From: Actinobacteria bacterium UBA6100 | GTDB taxonomy: Bacteria; Actinomycetota; Coriobacteriia; Anaerosomatales; Anaerosomataceae | Length of the DNA stretch: 5,893 nucleotides | Direction of reading: 5' to 3' | NCBI GenBank assembly: GCA_002423585.1 | Contig: DIWS01000010.1 | Location: forward strand, 1 to 5,893 | Shown here: positions 1 through 4,077 of the stretch, one piece after another | How positions within the stretch are numbered: position 1 is the first letter of the stretch | How the letters are laid out: each line of letters opens with the position of its first letter | Position numbers and translations under genes: made by a program | The notes under the pieces: generated by a model | Told to the model about the DNA's origin: nothing | What the model saw: only the letters and a program-made list of their open reading frames with translations | The model's database searches: none

Positions 1-24
1 CGTGTCACGAAGATCATCAAGTAG
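1..24 (+). CDS. tuf: Elongation factor Tu, C-terminal end (partial)
   Basis: Only the last seven codons and the TAG stop are in the window; they read RVTKIIK. This matches the C-terminus I remember for actinobacterial EF-Tu, the GTPase that brings aminoacyl-tRNA to the ribosome. The identity rests on this short tail, on the terminator just after it, and on the common gene order in which tuf precedes rpmG, secE and nusG. The reading frame enters from before position 1, so nothing can be said about the GTPase domain. A different gene with a similar tail is possible but unlikely. Confidence 0.8.
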   Translation, partial: RVTKIIK

Positions 25-43
25 CACCGGAACGCATGAACTG

Positions 44-76
44 AACGGGGCCTGACATCACCGTCAGGCCCCGTTT
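44..76 (+). terminator. Intrinsic terminator after tuf
   Basis: A perfect 13-bp stem, AACGGGGCCTGAC at 44-56 pairing with GTCAGGCCCCGTT at 63-75, closes a 6-nt loop. It starts 19 bases after the tuf stop. The 3' arm ends in only three T residues (74-76), so the U-tract is short, but the stem is long and GC-rich, which is usual for high-GC bacteria. It separates the upstream tuf unit from the promoter that follows. Confidence 0.85.
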
Positions 77-99
77 GCCCGCTTGGATGCACGTCTCCT

Positions 100-129
100 T
101 TGACAGTGCCGAAAGCGGGGTGTTAGATT
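100..129 (+). promoter_or_regulatory. Sigma-70-type promoter for rpmG-tRNA-Trp-secE-nusG
   Basis: A perfect -35 box TTGACA (100-105) is followed after 18 bases by TAGATT (124-129), which is preceded by TG at the extended -10 position (121-122). Reading the -10 as TTAGAT (123-128) gives a 17-base spacer. Transcription would start near 135-136, about 53 bases before rpmG. The location just after the tuf terminator supports it. There is no experimental evidence for the start point. Confidence 0.75.
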
Positions 130-135
130 ACGCTA

Positions 136-170
136 CCGCCCGTCCGACCACCTCTGGTTCAGACGTGCGG
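136..170 (+). other. Stem-loop at the predicted 5' end of the rpmG transcript
   Basis: CCGCCCGTC (136-144) pairs with GACGTGCGG (162-170) with one C-T mismatch in nine positions. A nested ACCA/TGGT hairpin lies at 147-158. The fold begins at the predicted transcription start and ends just before the ribosome binding site. Such structures often protect mRNA 5' ends, but that role is inferred here. Confidence 0.4.
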
Positions 171-188
171 CCGTGAGGAGGAACTTCC

Positions 189-338
189 ATGAGGACGCTC
201 GTGACGCTGGCCTGCACTGAGTGCAAGCGACGCAACTACACGACGAACAAGAACAAGCAGAGCAACCCGGAGCGGATCGAGTTCAAGAAGTACTGCAAGT
301 GGTGCCAGACGCACACGCTCCACAAGGAGACCCGCTAG
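189..338 (+). CDS. rpmG: 50S ribosomal protein L33
   Basis: This gene encodes L33, a small protein of the large ribosomal subunit. The product has 49 residues, the normal size for the family. It carries two zinc-ribbon cysteine pairs, C9-x2-C12 and C36-x2-C39, so it is the zinc-binding (C+) form. The sequence LVTLACTECKRRNYTT near the N-terminus and KKYCKWCQTHTLHKE near the end are typical. The ATG is chosen because AGGAGG (176-181) lies 7 bases upstream and the family begins here. It is the first gene of the transcript starting near 135; tRNA-Trp follows 28 bases after the stop. Zinc-free paralogues exist in many genomes and are made under zinc starvation; whether this genome has one cannot be seen here. 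Confidence 0.97.
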   Translation: MRTLVTLACTECKRRNYTTNKNKQSNPERIEFKKYCKWCQTHTLHKETR

Positions 339-366
339 TCTCCTCCGTACGGCATTCGCGCTTCAC

Positions 367-442
367 AGGGCAGTAGCTCCAACGGTAGAGCGCCGGTCTC
401 CAAAACCGGATGTTGGGGGTTCGAATCCCTCCTGCCCTGCCA
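367..442 (+). tRNA. trnW: tRNA-Trp (anticodon CCA)
   Basis: A complete cloverleaf is visible. The acceptor stem AGGGCAG (367-373) pairs perfectly with CTGCCCT (432-438). The D arm is GCTC/GAGC (376-379 and 388-391). The anticodon arm is CCGGT/ACCGG (393-397 and 405-409) around the loop CTCCAAA, giving anticodon CCA at 400-402. The T arm has a GGGGG/CCCTC stem around TTCGAAT (420-426). The discriminator base is G439, and the 3' CCA (440-442) is encoded. The anticodon reads UGG, so the charged amino acid is tryptophan. The gene lies between rpmG and secE with no promoter or terminator of its own, so it is probably cut from the longer transcript. Confidence 0.98.
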
Positions 443-453
443 GAAACGGATCG

Positions 454-498
454 GCCGCGACGTGTCGCGGCAGAGAGATACCGGCCCCGAATCGGGGC
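454..498 (+). other. Two tandem hairpins between tRNA-Trp and secE
   Basis: The first stem is GCCGCGA (454-460) with TCGCGGC (465-471) around a 4-nt loop. The second is GCCCCG (484-489... read with its upstream G) with CGGGGC (493-498) around AAT. Neither is followed by T residues, so they are not intrinsic terminators. They would cap the 5' side of the secE-nusG mRNA after the tRNA is removed. Their function is not known. Confidence 0.5.
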
Positions 499-518
499 GG
501 AAGAGGTGTGAACACAGG

Positions 519-752
519 ATGGCGCAGTCGAACAAGAGCGTTGCGAAGCCGAGCGTATTCGCGCGCTTCGGCAAGTATCTCAAGGACGTGCGGACCGAGC
601 TCCGTCGCGTCAGCTGGCCGTCGCGTCAGGACGTTTTGAGCAGAAGCGTCGTCGTGATCGTGACGCTGCTCTTCTTCATGGCCTTCACGCTGATCATCGA
701 CAACGCGGCTTCATACCTGTTCCTTGATCTGCTCGCCGGAATCGGCAGGTAG
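519..752 (+). CDS. secE: Preprotein translocase subunit SecE
   Basis: SecE is the small essential membrane subunit that clamps SecY in the Sec protein-export channel. The product has 77 residues and is the short, single-span form usual in Gram-positive lineages. Residues 1-19 form a polar N-terminus. The conserved amphipathic segment containing VRTELRRVSWPSR lies at 24-36, and one hydrophobic span covers about 43-60, followed by a short tail. The ATG at 519 is chosen over an upstream in-frame GTG at 462, which would run through the hairpins. GAGGTG (503-508) is a ribosome binding site 10 bases upstream. nusG follows 7 bases after the stop, suggesting translational coupling. Confidence 0.95.
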   Translation: MAQSNKSVAKPSVFARFGKYLKDVRTELRRVSWPSRQDVLSRSVVVIVTLLFFMAFTLIIDNAASYLFLDLLAGIGR

Positions 753-759
753 GGGCGAG

Positions 760-1290
760 ATGGCCAAGAAGTGGTACGTCATCCACACGTATTCGGGCTA
801 CGAGAACAAGGTAGCCGCCAACCTGCGTCATCGCATCGAGTCGATGAACATGCAGGAGAGGATCTTCGACGTCTTCATTCCGAAGGAGACGGTCACCGAC
901 ATCAAGCAGGGTGGCCGCAAGGTCACCAGTGAGAAGAAGGTCTTCCCCGGTTACATCCTGGTGCAGATGGAGCTCGACGACGATTCGTGGTACGTCGTGC
1001 GGAACACGCCGGGCGTCACCGGATTCGTGGGTGCTCAGGCCAAGCCGGTCGCGCTCTCACGCGACGAGGTCAAGCGCATCCAGGGCCGTGTGACATCATC
1101 GGCCAAGCCGAAGACCCTCACGGACTTCGCCGAGGGTATGCCGGTCAAGGTGACTGCCGGTCCGCTCGCCGACTTCGACGGAATCATCGCCGAGGTCAAC
1201 GCGGATCAGGGCAAGATCAAGGTGATGGTCTCGATCTTCGGACGCGAGACGCCTGTCGAGCTCAGCTTCGACCAGGTCGCCAAGTTGTAG
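760..1290 (+). CDS. nusG: Transcription termination/antitermination factor NusG
   Basis: NusG binds the RNA polymerase clamp and links transcription with translation, Rho or other partners. The product has 176 residues, the normal bacterial length. The NGN domain spans about 1-115 and starts with KWYVIHTYSGYENKV; the VFPGYILVQM segment (61-70) is a hallmark. A linker leads to the KOW domain (about 124-176), with EGMPVKVTAGPLADFDG and the family signature IFGRETPVEL (159-168). There is no long insertion between NGN and KOW. The ATG at 760 gives the canonical MAKKWYVIH start. AGGGG (751-755) overlaps the secE stop and is close to the ATG, so the ribosome binding site is modest and coupling to secE is likely. 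Confidence 0.97.
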   Translation: MAKKWYVIHTYSGYENKVAANLRHRIESMNMQERIFDVFIPKETVTDIKQGGRKVTSEKKVFPGYILVQMELDDDSWYVVRNTPGVTGFVGAQAKPVALSRDEVKRIQGRVTSSAKPKTLTDFAEGMPVKVTAGPLADFDGIIAEVNADQGKIKVMVSIFGRETPVELSFDQVAKL

Positions 1291-1295
1291 GCACC

Positions 1296-1352
1296 CGGCA
1301 GCATCCGTGCCGGCGCAGTGATGCGTCCGGGCTTCTCGCGAAGATGCTGCCG
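1296..1352 (+). other. Structured RNA, possible three-way junction, in the nusG-rplK gap
   Basis: A perfect 10-bp outer stem joins CGGCAGCATC (1296-1305) to GATGCTGCCG (1343-1352). Inside it, CCGGCGCA (1310-1317) pairs with TGCG (1322-1325) and CCGG (1327-1330) with T1326 bulged, around a GTGA loop. A small TTC/GAA hairpin (1333-1342) could form a third arm. No T-run follows, so this is not a plain terminator. In E. coli, L1 represses the rplK-rplA mRNA by binding the rplK leader. This element is in the equivalent place, but its similarity to the L1 rRNA site is unproven. Confidence 0.5.
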
Positions 1353-1372
1353 ATGCGATAGAAGTGCACAAG

Positions 1373-1391
1373 CGGCGCCCACAGGGCGCCG
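1373..1391 (+). other. GC hairpin just upstream of the rplK ribosome binding site
   Basis: CGGCGCCC (1373-1380) pairs perfectly with GGGCGCCG (1384-1391) around an ACA loop, an 8-bp stem made only of G-C pairs. It ends at the GAGGAG stretch and 6 bases before AAGGA (1398-1402), the likely rplK ribosome binding site. It may hold the site in an open single-stranded region or form part of leader regulation. Confidence 0.5.
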
Positions 1392-1410
1392 AGGAGTAAG
1401 GACGGACGAG

Positions 1411-1836
1411 ATGGCTAAGAAGGTCGTCGGTTTCATCAAGCTGCAGATCCCGGGTGGCCAGGCAAACCCGGCTCCCCCGGTGGGCCCCGCCCTCGGTCAG
1501 CACCAGGTCAACATCATGCAGTTCTGCCAGGCGTACAACGCTGAGACGCAGGACAAGATCGGCACGATCATTCCGGTCGAGATCACGGTCTACGAGGATC
1601 GGAGTTTCACCTTCATCCTCAAGACCCCGCCGGCGGCGGTCCTGCTGAAGCAGGCAGCCGGCATCGAGAGCGGTTCGGGTGCGCCCAATCGCACCAAGGT
1701 CGCTTCGGTCACCCCGGCGCAGCTTCGTGAGATCGCCGAGACGAAGATGCCCGACCTGAATGCGAACGACGTCGAGTCCGCGATGAAGATCATCGCCGGT
1801 ACGGCGCGGTCGATGGGTATCACGATAGAGGAGTAG
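1411..1836 (+). CDS. rplK: 50S ribosomal protein L11
   Basis: L11 sits at the base of the ribosomal stalk on 23S rRNA helices 43-44 and takes part in elongation-factor GTPase activation; in many bacteria it is also needed for RelA sensing of uncharged tRNA. The product has 141 residues, the family norm. The N-terminal domain (about 1-70) contains the proline-rich PAPPVGPALGQ segment (20-30), the region where thiostrepton contacts L11. The hinge TPPAAVLLK (72-80) precedes the RNA-binding C-terminal domain, which ends in the signature IAGTARSMGITIE. The ATG at 1411 gives MAKKV, and AAGGA lies 8 bases upstream. An in-frame extension back to 1318 is rejected because it crosses the hairpins and is not family-like. 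rplA follows after 73 bases. Confidence 0.98.
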   Translation: MAKKVVGFIKLQIPGGQANPAPPVGPALGQHQVNIMQFCQAYNAETQDKIGTIIPVEITVYEDRSFTFILKTPPAAVLLKQAAGIESGSGAPNRTKVASVTPAQLREIAETKMPDLNANDVESAMKIIAGTARSMGITIEE

Positions 1837-1840
1837 TCGT

Positions 1841-1860
1841 GCGCGGCGTTCCGGTCGCGC
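1841..1860 (+). other. Hairpin in the rplK-rplA gap
   Basis: GCGCGGC (1841-1847) pairs with GTCGCGC (1854-1860), seven pairs including one G-U, around a GTTCCG loop. It begins 4 bases after the rplK stop. No T-run follows, so readthrough into rplA is expected. The remaining gap to 1909 carries the rplA ribosome binding site and nothing else I can identify. Confidence 0.35.
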
Positions 1861-1909
1861 GCGTCGATGTGGGAGGGCACTCGCAGCCCGTTGACCACGA
1901 GGAGGAACC

Positions 1910-2617
1910 ATGAAGCGAGGCAAGAGGATGGACGCGTCGGTGGCCGCCGTGGATCGTGAGCGGCTCTACACGCCTCTCGAGGCGATGACGCTCGCGAAGG
2001 AGCTCGCGGCGGCGAAGTTCGACGAGACCGTCGAGGTGCACTTCCGCCTCGGCATCGACACCCGCCAGGCCGACCAGCAGGTGCGCGGAAGCGTTTCGCT
2101 CCCGGCCGGTACCGGCAAGGTCGTGCGCGTGGCCGTCTTCGCCCAGGGCGAGAAGGCCAAGGAAGCCGAGGAGGCCGGCGCGGACATCGTCGGCGCCGAC
2201 GACCTGGTCGACAAGATCTCGGGCGGATTCCTGGACTTCGACGCCACCGTCGCAACCCCGGACATGATGAGCAAGGTCGGCCGGCTGGGCAAGATCCTCG
2301 GTACCCGTGGACTCATGCCGAACCCCAAGCTCGGTACGGTGACGATGGACGTCGCACGGGTCGTGGGCGAGCTCAAGGCCGGTCGCGTCGAGTATCGTGC
2401 CGACAAGTTCGGTATCGCGCACGTGGGCATCGGCAAGAAGTCTTTCGACGCCGAGGCGCTCGTTCGCAACTACGGCGCGCTGCTTGACGAGATCCTGCGG
2501 GCGAAGCCGTCCAGCTCGAAGGGCCGCTACATCAAGTCGATCACCATCTCCACGACGATGGGCCCGGGCATCAAGGTCGATCCGCTGAAGACGCGCAACC
2601 TCCTCGAGGAGGCCTAG
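1910..2617 (+). CDS. rplA: 50S ribosomal protein L1
   Basis: L1 binds the mobile L1 stalk of 23S rRNA and helps release deacylated tRNA from the E site. In several bacteria it also represses its own operon by binding the mRNA. The product has 235 residues, close to the usual length. Domain I consists of the two termini, and domain II is the inserted middle. The N-terminus KRGKR and the AKFDETVEVHFRLGID segment (35-50) with the RNA-contact phenylalanine F37 are present. The PROSITE-type L1 signature GRLGKILGTRGLMPNPK covers 124-140. The rRNA-binding TMG triad is at 216-218. AGGAGG (1900-1905) lies 4 bases before the ATG, a short spacing, but MKRGK is the family start. Confidence 0.98.
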   Translation: MKRGKRMDASVAAVDRERLYTPLEAMTLAKELAAAKFDETVEVHFRLGIDTRQADQQVRGSVSLPAGTGKVVRVAVFAQGEKAKEAEEAGADIVGADDLVDKISGGFLDFDATVATPDMMSKVGRLGKILGTRGLMPNPKLGTVTMDVARVVGELKAGRVEYRADKFGIAHVGIGKKSFDAEALVRNYGALLDEILRAKPSSSKGRYIKSITISTTMGPGIKVDPLKTRNLLEEA

Positions 2618-2632
2618 GCTCGCACTCGGGGC

Positions 2633-2661
2633 TTGCACCGACGCAGGGCAGCGACTATGAT
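2633..2661 (+). promoter_or_regulatory. Likely promoter for rplJ-rplL
   Basis: TTGCAC (2633-2638) and TATGAT (2656-2661) are separated by exactly 17 bases. The -10 box matches the consensus at five of six positions; the -35 keeps TTG. Transcription would begin near 2667-2669, upstream of the L10-type leader, giving a leader of about 250 bases. A second TTGACA (2677-2682) has no good -10 at the right distance. Confidence 0.6.
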
Positions 2662-2699
2662 GACCTGCGCTCGTACTTGACAACACACGCACGACCGCT

Positions 2700-2772
2700 G
2701 CCGTAGACAGCAGGTGCCCGGAGGCGTCCGGGTCTTAAGGGGGCTGCAGCCCAGTCCCGCCCGCCGAGGTGG
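2700..2772 (+). promoter_or_regulatory. L10(L12) ribosomal-protein autoregulatory leader
   Basis: The mRNA upstream of rplJ carries the two conserved halves of the widespread L10 leader (Rfam L10_leader, recognised from memory). These are CGTAGACAGCAGGTG (2702-2716) and CCCGCCCGCCGAGGTGG (2756-2772), joined by a hairpin CCCGGA/TCCGGG (2717-2732), a TCTTAAG linker and a GGGCTGCAGCCC palindrome (2741-2752). GCAGGTG can pair with CGCCCGC with one A-C mismatch. In known cases the L10-(L12) complex binds this RNA when it exceeds rRNA and represses rplJ-rplL. The position is exactly as expected. Exact boundaries are approximate. Confidence 0.75.
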
Positions 2773-2789
2773 AGCAAGCGAACACGATC

Positions 2790-2804
2790 GACGCTTCAAG
2801 CGTC
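2790..2804 (+). other. Small hairpin in the rplJ leader
   Basis: GACGCT (2790-2795) pairs with AGCGTC (2799-2804) around TCA. It lies between the L10-type element and the larger stem at 2814. It is followed by only two T residues, so it is a weak candidate for anything beyond part of the leader fold. Confidence 0.4.
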
Positions 2805-2813
2805 TTCACGTCC

Positions 2814-2843
2814 GTGGCCTCCGCCGTTTCAGGCGGGGGCCAC
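2814..2843 (+). other. Strong 12-bp stem-loop in the rplJ leader
   Basis: GTGGCCTCCGCC (2814-2825) pairs with GGCGGGGGCCAC (2832-2843), twelve consecutive pairs with one G-U, around a GTTTCA loop. No U-tract follows, so it does not look like a terminator. It separates the L10-type element from the stems next to the rplJ start. It could be a processing site or a stability element. Confidence 0.6.
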
Positions 2844-2896
2844 GTCGCATCATCGGGCATCACGTCCGTGCGACACGGCCTCGTCCGGCGTGTCGC
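2844..2896 (+). promoter_or_regulatory. Mutually exclusive stems before the rplJ ribosome binding site
   Basis: GTCGCA (2844-2849) can pair with TGCGAC (2869-2874). Alternatively, GCGACACG (2870-2877) can pair with CGTGTCGC (2889-2896). The two stems share 2870-2874, so only one can form at a time. The second ends 10 bases before the strong AAGGAGG (2907-2913) of rplJ. This is the geometry of a conformational switch, though chance pairing in GC-rich DNA is possible. Confidence 0.4.
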
Positions 2897-2920
2897 GTGT
2901 GTGCGAAAGGAGGGAAGTGT

Positions 2921-3442
2921 ATGCCAACAACTCAGAAGCAAGAGCTGGTCGTCGAGATCAAGGAGCGCCTGTCCTCATCGGGCGGTGTCATCCTGGCCGA
3001 CTACCGTGGGCTGTCCGTGAAGGACATGCGTGCCCTGCGCAACTCGCTCCGTGAGACCGGTGGCGAGGCGACGGTGTACAAGAACTCGCTCGCACAGATC
3101 GCCTTCCGCGAGCTGGGACTGCCGAACATCGACGAGTTCCTGGCCGGTCCGACCGTCTTCGTCTTCACCCCGGAGGATCCGGTCGCGACCGCCAAGGCGC
3201 TTCTCGCGTTCTCCAAGATGAACAAGGTCTTCGCGTTCAAGGGCGGACTCATCGAGGGCAATGTCGTCTCGGCCGAGTCCATGAAGACGATCGCGTCTTT
3301 GCCGTCGCGAGAGGAACTCATCGCGAAGCTCATGGGCACGATGCTCAACCCGATCAGAGGCTTCATGGCGATGTCGAACGCCCCGGCGGGCGCATTCGCG
3401 CGTGTCGTCAAGGCCGTGGCGGACCAGAAGGCCGCCGCGTAA
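2921..3442 (+). CDS. rplJ: 50S ribosomal protein L10
   Basis: L10 (P0 family) anchors the L7/L12 dimers to the ribosome and forms the stalk base with L11. The product has 173 residues, typical for bacteria. The N-terminal rRNA-binding domain includes VILADYRGLSVKDMRALRNSLR (in part, 23-44) and VYKNSLAQIA (52-61). The C-terminal helix from about 129 onward, SREELIAKLMGTMLNPI, is where L12 dimers bind. The Ala-rich tail is normal. The start at 2921 has a strong AAGGAGG (2907-2913) 7 bases upstream; an in-frame upstream GTG at 2714 lies inside the structured leader and is rejected. The gene probably has its own promoter and is controlled by its leader. rplL follows after 76 bases. Confidence 0.97.
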   Translation: MPTTQKQELVVEIKERLSSSGGVILADYRGLSVKDMRALRNSLRETGGEATVYKNSLAQIAFRELGLPNIDEFLAGPTVFVFTPEDPVATAKALLAFSKMNKVFAFKGGLIEGNVVSAESMKTIASLPSREELIAKLMGTMLNPIRGFMAMSNAPAGAFARVVKAVADQKAAA

Positions 3443-3468
3443 GTACCGGACGAATGAGATATGCGGAC

Positions 3469-3487
3469 GGGCGACGAGAGTTCGCCC
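3469..3487 (+). other. Hairpin in the rplJ-rplL gap
   Basis: GGGCGA (3469-3474) pairs with TCGCCC (3482-3487) around a 7-nt loop. Outer GAC/GTC pairing (3466-3468 with 3490-3492) is possible. No T-run follows. It lies 16 bases before the rplL ribosome binding site AAGGAG (3504-3509). L12 is needed in several copies per L10, so this may aid independent initiation or stability of rplL. Confidence 0.4.
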
Positions 3488-3518
3488 CAGTCCCGGACAA
3501 CAGAAGGAGAACTAAGAA

Positions 3519-3899
3519 ATGGCTGATCTCAAGCGTGAGGATATCCTCGAGTGGGTCAAGGCTGCTCCGGCCCTCGAGCTCGCTGAGCTCGTGAAGGAGA
3601 TGGAAGAGGTCTTCGGTGTCTCGGCCGCCGCTCCGGTCGCCGCTGCCGCCGCCCCGGCTGGCGAGGCTGCCGCTGCCGAGGAGAAGGACAGCTTCGATGT
3701 TGTCATCGCCGCTGCCGGCGAGAAGAAGATCCAGGTCATCAAGGTCGTGCGCGAGCTCGACTCGGCCCTGGGCCTCAAGGAAGCCAAGGACCTCGTGGAC
3801 GCGGCCCCCAAGGCCGTGCTCTCCGGTGTGAACAAGGAGAAGGCCGAGGAGGCCAAGGCCAAGCTCGAAGAGGCCGGTGCCACTGTAGAGGTCAAGTAA
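3519..3899 (+). CDS. rplL: 50S ribosomal protein L7/L12
   Basis: L7/L12 forms the flexible stalk, present as several dimers on L10, that recruits and activates the translation GTPases. The product has 126 residues. The N-terminal dimerisation domain (about 1-33) ends in EEVFGVSAAAP; an Ala/Pro/Glu hinge covers about 36-56; the globular factor-binding domain covers 57-126. In that domain the usual ITGLGLKEAK is LDSALGLKEAK (80-90), one residue longer. I remember Mycobacterium and Streptomyces proteins having the longer form too, so this supports an actinobacterial origin; Ala in place of the usual Gly is less common. AAGGAG lies 9 bases before the ATG. Confidence 0.98.
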   Translation: MADLKREDILEWVKAAPALELAELVKEMEEVFGVSAAAPVAAAAAPAGEAAAAEEKDSFDVVIAAAGEKKIQVIKVVRELDSALGLKEAKDLVDAAPKAVLSGVNKEKAEEAKAKLEEAGATVEVK

Positions 3900-3910
3900 C
3901 ATCGCTCGTT

Positions 3911-3930
3911 GCGGGGCCATGTAGTCCCGT
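3911..3930 (+). other. Weak terminator-like hairpin after rplL
   Basis: CGGGGC (3912-3917) pairs with GTCCCG (3924-3929), six pairs with one G-U, around CATGTA. It is followed by TTTCGTT, a broken U-rich stretch. It starts 12 bases after the rplL stop. Partial termination here would lower rpoB transcription relative to rplL, as attenuation does in E. coli between these genes. The match to a terminator is poor. Confidence 0.35.
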
Positions 3931-3937
3931 TTCGTTC

Positions 3938-3970
3938 GTGGCCGGTGGCGTATTCCACGCCACCGGCCAC
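3938..3970 (+). other. Perfect 14-bp stem-loop between rplL and rpoB
   Basis: GTGGCCGGTGGCGT (3938-3951) pairs with ACGCCACCGGCCAC (3957-3970) without mismatch, around an ATTCC loop. A further TTCGT/ACGAA pairing (3931-3935 with 3976-3980) can extend it across an internal loop. The bases after it (AACGCACGAACAG) contain no U-tract. It may be a rho-independent attenuator of the high-GC type without a U-tract, or an RNase III site; E. coli has both kinds of control in this gap. Confidence 0.7.
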
Positions 3971-3996
3971 AACGCACGAACAGTGTCAAGGAGTAA

Positions 3997-4025
3997 TTGA
4001 CCGAAAGACATGCCTTCGGTAAACT
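3997..4025 (+). promoter_or_regulatory. Sigma-70-type promoter for rpoB
   Basis: TTGACC (3997-4002, five of six consensus bases) and TAAACT (4020-4025, four of six, including the key T1, A2 and T6) are exactly 17 bases apart. Transcription would start near 4032, leaving a leader of about 46 bases before rpoB. The region is locally richer in A and T than its surroundings. This lets rpoB be made independently of the ribosomal-protein transcript. Confidence 0.7.
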
Positions 4026-4077
4026 GAACGTTTGCGACTCTCAGTACGCCGCTCTGGTTATAAGGAGGAATCACCTG

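Noticed and set aside
462..518. N-terminal extension of SecE to a GTG at 462
   Set aside because: It would be encoded by the two hairpins after tRNA-Trp. SecE proteins of this type do not carry such a segment, and ATG 519 has a reasonable ribosome binding site.
1318..1410. In-frame 31-residue extension of L11 from GTG 1318 or ATG 1321
   Set aside because: The extension is Arg/Cys-rich, crosses both leader structures, and L11 begins with MAKKV in nearly all bacteria. The real start has AAGGA at good spacing.
1096..1923. Long open frame of 275 codons on the minus strand across nusG and rplK
   Set aside because: It lies antisense to two certain genes, is very rich in Arg, Leu and Asp as expected for GC-rich shadow frames, and has no recognisable motif.
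1820..2692. Open frame of 290 codons on the minus strand across rplA
   Set aside because: It is antisense to rplA, has low-complexity Ala/Arg/Leu composition and no family resemblance. Third-position GC of rplA explains the lack of stops.
2677..2709. Second rplJ promoter with perfect TTGACA at 2677
   Set aside because: The best -10 candidates (TAGACA at 2704 or GTAGAC at 2703) are 20-21 bases away, too far, and they belong to the conserved GTAGACAG of the L10-type leader.
2714..2920. In-frame 69-residue extension of L10 from GTG 2714
   Set aside because: It coincides with the L10-type leader and its stem-loops, lacks a ribosome binding site, and the canonical start at 2921 has a strong one.
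3938..3970. Inverted repeat as a mobile-element end or attachment site
   Set aside because: The arms are adjacent around a 5-nt loop, there is no transposase, target duplication or second copy, and its place between operon genes fits an RNA stem-loop.
3908..3989. Minus-strand genes covering the rplL-rpoB gap
   Set aside because: The minus-strand open frames here are mostly antisense to rplL and have no ribosome binding site or family motif.
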